DNA from: Moraxella osloensis
GTDB taxonomy: Bacteria > Pseudomonadota > Gammaproteobacteria > Pseudomonadales > Moraxellaceae
Direction: 5' to 3'
Assembly (NCBI RefSeq): GCF_001553955.1
Contig: NZ_CP014234.1
Span: forward strand, 2,232,001-2,296,000
Length of the DNA: 64,000 nucleotides
The notes beneath the pieces are model-generated. The model saw only the letters and a program-made list of their open reading frames with translations. It ran no database searches and had not been told where the DNA came from. This document shows, piece by piece, positions 49,449 through 57,144 of the stretch. Each line of letters begins with the position of its first letter. Position 1 is the stretch's first letter. A program made the position numbers and the translations under genes.

Positions 49449-50207
49449 ATGATGATGAACCAGTCTGAAATTCTTGAAGACTCACCTAAACAAGCCCCTA
49501 ATAAATTTGCCCATCCCAACAATGATAGCCAATTTTTGATTGCTCCTTCGATTTTGTCGGCAGATTTTGCCCGTCTGGGCGAGGAAGTCGAAAAGGTTAT
49601 TGCCGCAGGTGCAGATGTGGTGCATTTTGACGTGATGGACAATCATTATGTCCCAAATTTGACCTTTGGTAGCATGATTTGTCAGGCACTGCGTGATTAT
49701 GGGATAACTGCCCCGATAGATGTGCATTTGATGGTGTCACCGGTTGATAGTATGATTGAGCAGTTCTTAAAGGCAGGCGCTAGCATCATTACCTTTCATC
49801 CAGAAGCCACGCAACATGTCGATCGCTCGTTACAGCTCATCAAAGATGGCGGCGCTGACTGTGGACTGGTGCTCAATCCTGCCACGCCGCTACACTATCT
49901 AGACTATGTGATGGATAAAGTTGACCAGATTTTATTGATGAGTGTCAACCCAGGGTTTGGTGGGCAAGCATTTATTGATGGTACCCTCAAAAAAATTGAA
50001 GCGGTGCGCGAAATGATTAGGCTATCGGGTCGCAATATTCGCCTTGAAGTCGATGGCGGTATCAAAGCCAGTAATATTGGTGCGGTTGCCGAAGCAGGGG
50101 CTGATATGTTCGTCGCAGGTTCAGCGATATTTAATCAACCTGATTATCGCCAAGCGATTGATGCGATGCGTGCCGAACTGGCATTGGTCAGTCGCTTGCC
50201 AGTTTAA
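49449..50207 (+). CDS. rpe: Ribulose-phosphate 3-epimerase
   Basis: Rpe interconverts ribulose 5-phosphate and xylulose 5-phosphate in the pentose phosphate pathway. The 252-residue TIM-barrel product has [18 protein letters not shown] near residue 29, the metal-binding [43 protein letters not shown] and [10 protein letters not shown] (catalytic Asp). The family usually starts directly at the IAPSILS strand. Here about 28 polar residues precede it, following three successive ATG codons at 49449, 49452 and 49455. No strong ribosome-binding site is seen. Confidence 0.96.
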   Translation: MMMNQSEILEDSPKQAPNKFAHPNNDSQFLIAPSILSADFARLGEEVEKVIAAGADVVHFDVMDNHYVPNLTFGSMICQALRDYGITAPIDVHLMVSPVDSMIEQFLKAGASIITFHPEATQHVDRSLQLIKDGGADCGLVLNPATPLHYLDYVMDKVDQILLMSVNPGFGGQAFIDGTLKKIEAVREMIRLSGRNIRLEVDGGIKASNIGAVAEAGADMFVAGSAIFNQPDYRQAIDAMRAELALVSRLPV

Positions 50208-50242
50208 GTGCTACACAAGCAATGATACACAAGGAAATTGGT

Positions 50243-50551
50243 ATGGACGTTCAATCCCCGTCTTTGGTACCCAAAGGGCTGACAATTGGACTGGCAATAT
50301 TTGCGGTGTTGCTAGGGTTGGCAGGTTTTGGGTTTAGGTTGATGTTTGGCGATAGTTTATCATCAATACTGCCCTCACTGGTGAGTACCATTGCGATTTT
50401 TTGGCTGGGTATTCCATTGGCTTTTGTCGTGGGCTCAAAGGTGTTAAATCGCTACTCGGGGCGTGCACCGATTCAACACCGCAATGCGTTAACCTTGGGT
50501 TTGTTATTTAGCTGTGTGGCGATGCTATGGATGATGGCGGCATATTCTTAG
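50243..50551 (+). CDS. Small membrane protein, unknown function
   Basis: I do not recognise this 102-residue protein. It has three hydrophobic segments (about residues 13-32, 38-60 and 80-100) joined by short loops, so it is an inner-membrane protein. The ATG at 50243 is preferred over one at 50222 because AAGGAA lies six bases upstream of it. It starts 35 bases after rpe and could be co-transcribed. Confidence 0.65.
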   Translation: MDVQSPSLVPKGLTIGLAIFAVLLGLAGFGFRLMFGDSLSSILPSLVSTIAIFWLGIPLAFVVGSKVLNRYSGRAPIQHRNALTLGLLFSCVAMLWMMAAYS

Positions 50552-50655
50552 CAGTTCTTTCGGCGAGTCGGCACCCATCAAGACATTGACATTAACGCTA
50601 AAAATTGACGCTACACATAACATCAATCCCCAGTAATTATTTAGGAATTTATTGA

Positions 50656-50976
50656 ATGGCATTGCCACATTATACTAAGCAAGAATTATCGATTTATCCC
50701 AGCAATCTTCCAAAAGGCTTAATCAACACACTGATAGTTGCCTGTTTGTTGTTAGGATTGGCGGCTTTACGTAGCAGCAAGGGAATGCAAGGCTGGCTCA
50801 ATGTCATCGAAAATTGGGTGTTTATGCTATTGTGGATTCCGCTTGCCGTCACCCTTTGCGCATTACCTTTTAAGTTACGGGATGACAGTTTTGAGCTTAA
50901 ATTGGCGTATTATCTCGGTATGTTTGTGGCATTCTTATTTGAAATTAATAAACTTCGCTATTGGCATACCATGTAA
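50656..50976 (+). CDS. Small membrane protein, unknown function
   Basis: I do not recognise this 106-residue protein. A polar N-terminal part of about 20 residues is followed by three hydrophobic segments (about 22-38, 50-70 and 82-97). It is the second of two small membrane-protein genes in a row after rpe, with a 104-base gap. The two do not look alike in sequence. Confidence 0.6.
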   Translation: MALPHYTKQELSIYPSNLPKGLINTLIVACLLLGLAALRSSKGMQGWLNVIENWVFMLLWIPLAVTLCALPFKLRDDSFELKLAYYLGMFVAFLFEINKLRYWHTM

Positions 50977-51165
50977 ATATGACAATTTAGGGTAAGTAAT
51001 AGCTAAAAGTTTTGCGCAATACTTTTTTTTGACCGATGAATTTTTAGGCTTACCCAAAACTAACATGCTTGAATTTTTAAACAGTTGCAATCATAGTAAT
51101 GCTATATTTGCTTTTTCTTTTTATAGGCAGGCTATTATTGATAGACAAGCTGTTAGGGCGTATAG

Positions 51166-51888
51166 ATGAATATTTTGCTTGGTATATTGTTGACTGTATT
51201 GATAAGCTTTTTGGTGTATCGATGGATAAGGCTGGCTTGGTATAAATTGCATGACATGGCAGGCATTGAGGTCGGTATGTCTCAATATTCCGTGCCGCCC
51301 ACAGCATCACTGGCAAAATCAGAAACCATGCGCTTGGCGTACCAATCAAACCTGCCAATTCCCAATACCTTCGGTAGTGATAGCCGTTTTGACTTAATGC
51401 CACGTACTAGCAAAAAAGTACACGACAAAAAATGGTTTAAAGCAAAAACTCAACAACCGCGATTATCTTCACCTTCGATTTTGGGTATTGATGGCGCGTC
51501 AATTGAACGTATGCCAACAGCTGCCGTGATGCTGCTTGATACCATCCATGACAAACTCATTCGTTATCAGGCGTGGCAACGCGACCAAAGTCAGTCAGCC
51601 AATCAACCAGACCATCCGCAAACCCAATGGTTGACTGAAAATAAGTTTGTGGTCAACCGCTTGATTGAGCAGACGATTCCCGAAGCTGTACACCAGTATG
51701 ACCAAATTGCCAAGTATCATCCCAGTCAGCTCAATCAAAAAATTCAGGGTGAGATGACCGCAGGCGAGATGCTAATTGAGGTATTGGTTCGGGTCAATCT
51801 GCAATTAGATGAATTGCTCAATGAGATGTTTCATGAAGTCAGCCAGCAATTTGCGTCAACTTACCGCTATGTCAAAAATCGCACGTAG
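51166..51888 (+). CDS. Single-span membrane-anchored hypothetical protein
   Basis: I do not recognise this 240-residue protein. It has one N-terminal span (residues about 2-22, ILLGILLTVLISFLVYRWI). A polar, probably disordered region follows (residues 40-100). A helical C-terminal part (residues 115-240) includes AAVMLLDTIHDKLIRYQAW and EMLIEVLVRVNLQLDELLNEMF. It has no recognisable catalytic motif. It converges on rluB across a bidirectional terminator. Confidence 0.7.
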   Translation: MNILLGILLTVLISFLVYRWIRLAWYKLHDMAGIEVGMSQYSVPPTASLAKSETMRLAYQSNLPIPNTFGSDSRFDLMPRTSKKVHDKKWFKAKTQQPRLSSPSILGIDGASIERMPTAAVMLLDTIHDKLIRYQAWQRDQSQSANQPDHPQTQWLTENKFVVNRLIEQTIPEAVHQYDQIAKYHPSQLNQKIQGEMTAGEMLIEVLVRVNLQLDELLNEMFHEVSQQFASTYRYVKNRT

Positions 51889-51906
51889 TTGATGGCAAAT
51901 TAACAT

Positions 51907-51939
51907 AAAAAAAGCGTATCAATTTGATACGCTTTTTTT
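51907..51939. terminator. Bidirectional Rho-independent terminator
   Basis: AAAAAAAGCGTATCAA pairs with TTGATACGCTTTTTTT between the convergent hypothetical gene and rluB. Confidence 0.88.
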
Positions 51940-51971
51940 GTAAGTTGCTTTTTGTGTAAATTTTATAGCGG

Positions 51972-52835
51972 TTAGCTACTTCTTTTTTCTTTATCGCGGC
52001 GTAAGTGATGACCGCCGCGGCGCGCTTTCAGCGGTTTTTTCTCAAAGCGTTCTTGGCGGCGTTTGGCAATGCCGTAAAGCCCTGTGCCTTGGCGCGGGCG
52101 AATGTTGACAAGTCCTGCTAAGGTGTCAATCTCACGGCGATCTAGCTCAAGATAGCGACCCGTGCGAAGCTCCCTTGGGAGACTAACAGAGCCGTAACGG
52201 ATACGCAGTAGTCGGCTTACTTTTAAGCCTTGCGATTCAAATAAGCGGCGTACTTCACGATTGCGACCTTCTTTGAGTTTGACTTGGTACCATTTATTGA
52301 TACCTTCACCGCCTTTTTCAACGATGTCGTCAAACTGTGCCATACCATCTTCTAGCATGACGCCACGTTTGAGATTTAACATAATCTCAGGGGTGACTTC
52401 GCCCATCACACGCACCGCATATTCGCGTTCTATTTCATTCGATGGGTGCATCAGACGGTGAGCCAGTTCACCATCATTGGTAAATAGCAATAAACCCGTT
52501 GAGTTGATGTCCAACCGACCCACCATTACCCAGCGGTCATGGTTCAGAGGTGGCAGGCGCTCAAACACCGTAGGACGACCTTCTGGGTCATGGGCTGAGC
52601 AAATTTCGCCTTCTGGCTTGTAATACATCAAGATACGGCGGCGTTTTTCGTTTTCTGCGGTATAGCGTAGCAAACGTCCATCGACTCGGATTTCATCGCC
52701 TTGTCCGACACGGTCACCAATAGTAGCGACAGTCCCGTTAACACTGACGCGACCTTCGCGAATCACATCTTCCATTTGGCGGCGCGAACCTAAGCCTAGA
52801 CGGGCAAGGGCTTTTTGCAGTTTTTCGTCTTTCAT
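51972..52835 (-). CDS. rluB: 23S rRNA pseudouridine synthase (RluB type)
   Basis: RluB isomerises a uridine (position 2605 in E. coli) in 23S rRNA. The 287-residue product has an N-terminal S4 RNA-binding domain (EKLQKALARLGLGSRRQMEDVI). The RsuA-type catalytic core follows, with the Asp in VGRLDINSTGLLLFTNDGELAHRL, then the signature LKEGRNREVRRLFESQG. A basic tail (KKPLKARRGGHHLRRDKEK) ends it. RluF/RluE are alternatives; the S4 domain and basic tail favour RluB. Confidence 0.9.
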   Translation of the reverse strand: MKDEKLQKALARLGLGSRRQMEDVIREGRVSVNGTVATIGDRVGQGDEIRVDGRLLRYTAENEKRRRILMYYKPEGEICSAHDPEGRPTVFERLPPLNHDRWVMVGRLDINSTGLLLFTNDGELAHRLMHPSNEIEREYAVRVMGEVTPEIMLNLKRGVMLEDGMAQFDDIVEKGGEGINKWYQVKLKEGRNREVRRLFESQGLKVSRLLRIRYGSVSLPRELRTGRYLELDRREIDTLAGLVNIRPRQGTGLYGIAKRRQERFEKKPLKARRGGHHLRRDKEKRSS

Positions 52836-53060
52836 TCAATAATCCTTTAATAGGTAGCAACATTTCACAATGTTGTGCTAGCATGAAACTTCATACTTGT
52901 GCGTATTGTAGGACAAGCGATGGTTGAATGCTAGTATAAAGTCACGTGGCTAAATTTTAACCAGTATTTTAACCAAAAATTTAACATAAATAACGTCACA
53001 TTGTAAAAATTATTTTACGTTATAATCATCGACATAAGTGAATCAATACAACTAAAAGGA

Positions 53061-53350
53061 ATGATAACAATAAAAGGGCAAATAGCCAATTTCTCGCCGC
53101 AACAGGGTCAAGGTATCATCATGGCGGAGGACGGCAAAAATTACCCATTTACTAGCCAATAATGGCAACAAGCCACGGCACCGATGGTAGGACAACAAGT
53201 AGAATTTAGTGTCGATGCAGAGGGTTATGCGGTGGCAGTTGTCGGGGCTTATTTCTTTGGCGTTGATGATTCCCAATATCGCAGTCGGTGTTCGCCGTTT
53301 GCATGATGTTAATAAATCAGGTTGGTGGATGCTGATTGTCTTTATCATCC
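53061..53350 (+). pseudogene. Decayed cold-shock-domain/DUF805 protein gene
   Basis: The ATG at 53061 opens a cold-shock-like domain (KGQIANFSPQQGQGIIMAEDG, then YPFTSQ). It is broken by an in-frame TAA at 53160-53162; the frame then continues WQQATAPMVGQQVEFSVDAEGYAVAV. About 45 bases on, in another frame, a DUF805 fragment appears (IAVGVRRLHDVNKSGWWMLIVFII), with most of the membrane domain missing between. The fragment ends where the IS200/IS605-type left end begins. So the gene has a nonsense codon, an internal deletion or frameshift, and a lost 3' end. Intact CSD-DUF805 proteins are small membrane proteins of unknown function. Confidence 0.8.
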
Positions 53351-53394
53351 GTTGCCGTAAAACCACCGACTTTAGGCGGTGGATATAAGGCAAC
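53351..53394 (+). repeat. Left-end hairpin of the IS element
   Basis: Inner stem CCACCG/CGGTGG with an 8-nt loop, and outer stem GTTGCC/GGCAAC. This is the kind of imperfect palindrome that TnpA binds on single-stranded DNA in IS200/IS605 elements. Confidence 0.75.
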
Positions 53395-53438
53395 TTGTAC
53401 ACTATAACGCTTGCATAAATTTTGCTAAAATAATTTGC

Positions 53439-54545
53439 ATGAAAACACTCAAGCTACGCATACGAGATAAACATACTGATAAACTCAACCGCCTAAGCGG
53501 TTTAGTGAATTTCGTATGGAACTATGTGAATGACTTGAGTTACAAGCATCTGCAAAAGACTGGTAAATTCTTTTCAGCTTATGATTTGAACGAATACACC
53601 AAAGGTAGCGGTGAACTGGTTGGCTTACACTCGCAAACCATTCAAGCCATCAACGAAACCCACGCCAAAGCTAGAAAACAATTCAAAAAAGCCAAACTAT
53701 CATGGCGAACCAATAACCCAAAATCAAAACGTAAAAGCTTGGGTTGGCTACCGTTTAAAAAATCGGCTATTAAGCATATTGCCACGCACCAAACAGGCAA
53801 AAAGGGCTTAAAATCCACCTTACAACTATCTTTAGCCAAAGGGCAGAAACTAATCATCGACCTATGGGACAGCTACAACCTTAGCCTATATCAAATTAAC
53901 ACACTAGAAATCGTCCAAGACAGCCGTAACCGTTGGTATGCCTGTATTACCGTCAAACAATACCCTAAAACTACTTGCGGAATGGGTAGCGTTGGGATTG
54001 ATTTAGGCTTAAAAGACAGTGCCACTACCTCAAGCGGTGACAAACTCACCATCAAGCAAACGCTCAAATATGCCAAAGATTTAGCCATTGCTCAACGAGC
54101 TAAAAACAAACAACGTGTCAAAGCGATTCATGCCAAAATCAAAAATACACGCCAAGACCTAATCCACAAATTTACCACCCAATTAGTCAAAGACAATGCC
54201 CTAATCGTGGTCGGTGATGTGAAAACCACCCAATTTAACAGTAAAAAAGGCAAACTAGCCAAATCGGTTTACGATGCAGGTTGGTTTGAACTCAAACGAC
54301 AACTGACCTATAAGTGCGAGAACGCAGGTTGCCGTTTTGAAATCGTGAATGAGAGATACACGACCCAGCGATGTTCGTGTTGCGGTGAAATCACCGCCAA
54401 TAGTCCGAAAGGTAGAAAATCGCTTGGAATAAGAGAATGGATATGTGCTTCGTGTGGCACATGGCATGATAGAGATATCAATGCCAGTAAGAACATTCTT
54501 GCGGTGGGGCTTCACCGTCTTGCAGAAGGAATCCCCGAACGATAG
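53439..54545 (+). CDS. tnpB: RNA-guided endonuclease TnpB (IS200/IS605 OrfB)
   Basis: TnpB uses an RNA from the element's right end as a guide to cut DNA at the empty donor site, which keeps the element. The 368-residue product has the N-terminal OrfB helix-turn-helix-like region, RuvC-I with Asp188 (GIDLGLKDSAT), a zinc ribbon (Cys312, Cys315, Cys336, Cys339) and RuvC-III with Asp346 (HDRDINASKN). At RuvC-II the usual IEDL-type Glu is absent and the motif reads VVGDVKTTQF (Gly259-Asp260). A Glu305 in NERYTTQ just before the zinc ribbon may replace it. The ATG at 53439 is used; an upstream in-frame start would lie in the left end. It looks intact. Confidence 0.9.
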   Translation: MKTLKLRIRDKHTDKLNRLSGLVNFVWNYVNDLSYKHLQKTGKFFSAYDLNEYTKGSGELVGLHSQTIQAINETHAKARKQFKKAKLSWRTNNPKSKRKSLGWLPFKKSAIKHIATHQTGKKGLKSTLQLSLAKGQKLIIDLWDSYNLSLYQINTLEIVQDSRNRWYACITVKQYPKTTCGMGSVGIDLGLKDSATTSSGDKLTIKQTLKYAKDLAIAQRAKNKQRVKAIHAKIKNTRQDLIHKFTTQLVKDNALIVVGDVKTTQFNSKKGKLAKSVYDAGWFELKRQLTYKCENAGCRFEIVNERYTTQRCSCCGEITANSPKGRKSLGIREWICASCGTWHDRDINASKNILAVGLHRLAEGIPER

Positions 54546-54562
54546 GGAGGGGAGGAAGTCAA
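54501..54562 (+). ncRNA. Candidate omega RNA (reRNA) 3' scaffold at the IS right end
   Basis: In IS200/IS605 elements the guide RNA scaffold overlaps the 3' end of tnpB and the right end; the guide is the sequence just outside. Here a GC-rich fold (GGGGCTTC with GAAGGAATCCCC) and the GGGAGGGGAGGAAG tail fit. The guide would be read from the adjacent scpB 3' end. The RNA's 5' limit cannot be set from sequence. Confidence 0.5.
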
Positions 54563-55116
54563 ATCTCAAGCTGTTGCACATCAGGCAGCTTTGGTAAATC
54601 TTGCAAGCTTTTAAGCCCAAAGGCGGCTAAAAACGCTGGGGTGGTATGCAGTAGTGCAGGACGTCCCAGCGTATCGCGAAAGCCTTGCTCAATAATCCAG
54701 CCTTTATCAAATAGTTGCCGTAAAATATTGCTCGATACAGTCACGCCACGAATTTGCTCAATATCGCCACGCGTCACTGGTTGTTTGTAAGCAATCACAC
54801 TTAACGTTTCTAATAACGCTTGGCTTAAGGTTTCTTGACGCTGAGGAAAAACTTGCTGAATCAGTGGGCTAAAGTCATTGGCGATTTGCAATCGGTAGCC
54901 GCTCGCGGTATCCGCTAAGGTTAACGCGCCTTGCGATAGACGCTGCTGCAAGACCGTGAGCGCCATGCTCAGTTGGTTTGGGTTAATTGACAGCCAGTGA
55001 CATAGCTGTTTGGCAGTAATCGGGGTTTCTGAGGCATGTAAAATCGCTTCGATAGATTTGCTATGCTGCTGGGCAAGCTGATGTTGTTGGTTAAAATCGG
55101 TCATGACGATGCCCAT
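54559..55116 (-). CDS. scpB: Segregation and condensation protein B
   Basis: ScpB is the winged-helix partner of ScpA in the SMC-ScpAB condensin-like complex that compacts and segregates chromosomes. The 185-residue product has two winged-helix domains (SIEAILHASETPITAKQLCHWL; LETLSVIAYKQPVTRGDIEQIRG) and FRDTLGRPALLHTTPAFLAAFGL near the end. Its last codon and TGA lie at the right end of the IS element, so the C-terminus may have been changed by the insertion. It overlaps scpA by 16 bases. Confidence 0.93.
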   Translation of the reverse strand: MGIVMTDFNQQHQLAQQHSKSIEAILHASETPITAKQLCHWLSINPNQLSMALTVLQQRLSQGALTLADTASGYRLQIANDFSPLIQQVFPQRQETLSQALLETLSVIAYKQPVTRGDIEQIRGVTVSSNILRQLFDKGWIIEQGFRDTLGRPALLHTTPAFLAAFGLKSLQDLPKLPDVQQLEI

Positions 55117-55889
55117 ATCAAGGTTAGTTCGCTTACATCGGAAGCGTTGTCATCCTCTTGTGCGACAAATTTTAGCATCCGCTGTTTTGCTAATTCCAAA
55201 ATGGCGACAAAACTCACCACCACACCCAGTTTGCCTTGTGACTTATCTAATATGTCGTGAAAAGTGCCTTGACCAAGACTTGCCAACATACGGCTAATAC
55301 TTGCCATACGCTCTGCCAGTGGCACGATATCGGCTTTGACATGGTGCATTTGGTAATCGGGCTTTAGCTGCATTTTGATTAAGCTGTCGGCAAGCATGGT
55401 GGCAGGATAGGGTGCCATCTCTTTGGCCAATATATCAGGACTTGGCAAACTGGCGTATGCCAAAAATACATCGCGCTCAAGCCGCATTAACGCATCGATA
55501 CGCTGACTGGCGTGTTTGATTTGGGCGTATTGTTCAAGTCTGTCAATCAGCTGCTTGGTGGGGTTTTTTTCATCCTCTGGCTGTTGCGGACTTGGTAGTA
55601 ACAATTCACTTTTGATAGCAATTAAGGTACTTGCCATCAGCAAATAATCGCCTGCCAACTCAAAATGATTGTCATCGAGCTCATCAATATAAGTCAGGTA
55701 CTGCTCGGTAATCGGCAAAATCGCTGTGGTGGTGATATCAAAGTTATTTTTTTTGACCAAGTACAACAAAAAATCCAGCGGACCTTCAAACTGCTCCAGC
55801 CAAATGGCAAAGGCTTCAGGCGGAATATAAAGGTCTTCGGGCAGACTTTGAACGGGCGTCTCAAAAATTCGAATGGCTAAATTGGTCAT
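55101..55889 (-). CDS. scpA: Segregation and condensation protein A
   Basis: ScpA is the kleisin that bridges SMC heads. The 262-residue product has the N-terminal kleisin segment (FEGPLDFLLYLVKKNNFDITTTAILPITEQYL), ELAGDYLLMASTLIAIKSELLLP and a C-terminal winged-helix (VVSFVAILELAKQRMLKFVAQ). It overlaps scpB downstream by 16 bases and the NERD gene upstream by four bases (ATGA). The three are therefore probably translated together. Confidence 0.93.
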   Translation of the reverse strand: MTNLAIRIFETPVQSLPEDLYIPPEAFAIWLEQFEGPLDFLLYLVKKNNFDITTTAILPITEQYLTYIDELDDNHFELAGDYLLMASTLIAIKSELLLPSPQQPEDEKNPTKQLIDRLEQYAQIKHASQRIDALMRLERDVFLAYASLPSPDILAKEMAPYPATMLADSLIKMQLKPDYQMHHVKADIVPLAERMASISRMLASLGQGTFHDILDKSQGKLGVVVSFVAILELAKQRMLKFVAQEDDNASDVSELTLIWASS

Positions 55890-56512
55890 TTGTGATGTTG
55901 TTTTTTTAGGTTTTGAATATGCTGATGGCGAGTTTTGAGCGTATTATCAAGACGATTTTTAGCCAATAATTGGCAGATTTGCTGAACTTGTATGTCGCTG
56001 AGTTTTTGTTGGTCAAATGACAAAATATAATCTGTGAAATTTCCCAAGCGGCAGATATTGGCTGGAAAATTACTTTTTAATTCACATTCACCTGTGAATA
56101 CAATAACTGAATGAAAAACGTCATTCGGTAAATCTAATAAATTCTCTAATGTTTTGATATGTTTATAATTTTGTCGTAACGGATTTTGGAAAAGATGTTT
56201 TTTGCCATAAATGTTTTGCGTCCATTTGGCATCTTTGACTTTACCATAAATCCACCCTTTATAGTTTTTAGTTTCAACCACGAAAATACCAAAACGCGAC
56301 ACATAAATATGGTCAATTTGCGTAGAACCCTCATCAGTTGCTAAAGTGACGTTTTGAAAATCATGGTAGCTATCATGTGGCAGCTTGCGATTAGCAGCTT
56401 TTTCAACCATTTTTTCGCCAAACCAACCTTTAAAAGTAGGCGATTTTAAAAAACTAATGATAAGAAAAAGAGGAATTAACCACCAAATTTGTTTTAATAA
56501 TTCCCATAGCAT
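55886..56512 (-). CDS. NERD (nuclease-related) domain protein
   Basis: The 208-residue protein has one N-terminal membrane span (residues about 8-22). A NERD domain follows: GWFGEKMVEKAANRKLP, then the core GSTQIDHIYVSRFGIFVVETKNYKGWIYG (Asp, and Glu-x-Lys), which is the nuclease-like active-site pattern. It looks like a membrane-tethered, nuclease-fold protein; activity is unproven. It overlaps scpA by four bases, an unexpected neighbour for condensin genes. It is more AT-rich than its neighbours, which suggests later insertion into this operon. Confidence 0.85.
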   Translation of the reverse strand: MLWELLKQIWWLIPLFLIISFLKSPTFKGWFGEKMVEKAANRKLPHDSYHDFQNVTLATDEGSTQIDHIYVSRFGIFVVETKNYKGWIYGKVKDAKWTQNIYGKKHLFQNPLRQNYKHIKTLENLLDLPNDVFHSVIVFTGECELKSNFPANICRLGNFTDYILSFDQQKLSDIQVQQICQLLAKNRLDNTLKTRHQHIQNLKKQHHK

Positions 56513-56519
56513 TTTGTTA

Positions 56520-57134
56520 TTAATCCTTTGATTGTTTAACTGCTAAAAACAATCCTGCCCCAATGGATAGGGTAGAGCACAGATAGTTGCTGTCCTGTTC
56601 AAAGGCTGACAAAAACGCTGCTACTTCATCGGCATGAGAAATGACATTATCGACAATCAGCATATCGCCAAAGGTCAGCAATCGCTTAAAGTCAGCCACA
56701 TAGTCACCATAAAACCTGCGTTCTGCATCCAAGAAAATCACATCAAAATGGGCGGTCGACTGACGTAAAAAATCCTTCGCATCGACTTGTTGTAGCGTGA
56801 TATTGTGGTCAAACTGCAAGGTACGCAGGTGATTGCGCGCGGTTAGTAATCGCCACTCATCGATATCAATCGATGTCAACGTGGCAGTATCCGCGGTATT
56901 GGCGCGATTGATTTGGGCTAACGCATAGCCTAGCCATAGCGTAGAATAGCCCGTTGATGTGCCGATTTCTAATATATTTTTAGCCCGCTTGCTGATAACC
57001 AGACTGGCAAGAAACTCGGCTGAATCAGGCTCAAGGTGGCGATGTCGGTTGAGACGGTTGGGCTGCGCATCGTCAAAGGCTTTATCGATTTGATAAAGCC
57101 TATCGGTGTAGGCTTTAAAGTGGGCAAATGACAT
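56520..57134 (-). CDS. SAM-dependent O-methyltransferase
   Basis: The 204-residue protein has class I methyltransferase motifs: motif I ILEIGTSTGYSTLWLG near residue 61, the acidic strand TSIDIDEWRL near 87, and FDVIFLDAERRFYGDYV near 130 with a DNV after it. It resembles the family-3 (COMT-like) O-methyltransferases. The substrate is unknown. The ATG at 57134 is chosen because it leaves a 10-base gap to trpS; the longer frame overlaps trpS by 35 bases. It lies seven bases upstream of the NERD gene on the same strand. Confidence 0.87.
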   Translation of the reverse strand: MSFAHFKAYTDRLYQIDKAFDDAQPNRLNRHRHLEPDSAEFLASLVISKRAKNILEIGTSTGYSTLWLGYALAQINRANTADTATLTSIDIDEWRLLTARNHLRTLQFDHNITLQQVDAKDFLRQSTAHFDVIFLDAERRFYGDYVADFKRLLTFGDMLIVDNVISHADEVAAFLSAFEQDSNYLCSTLSIGAGLFLAVKQSKD

Positions 57135-57144
57135 GAGTGACTCG

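Larger units (their letters stand above)
53351..54562 (+). mobile_element. IS200/IS605-family element carrying only tnpB
   Basis: The element has the subterminal hairpins typical of this family. The left end is CCACCG/CGGTGG (53363-53382) inside an outer GTTGCC/GGCAAC pair (53351-53394). The right end is a GGGGCTTC...GAAGGAATCCCC fold at 54506-54535 and then GGAGGAAGTCAA. There is no tnpA transposase gene, so it would need one in trans. The exact ends are estimates. Its right end touches the 3' end of scpB. Confidence 0.8.

Noticed and set aside
53379-53438. Upstream extension of tnpB by 20 codons
   Set aside because: The extension reads through the left-end hairpin of the element and does not look like OrfB sequence.
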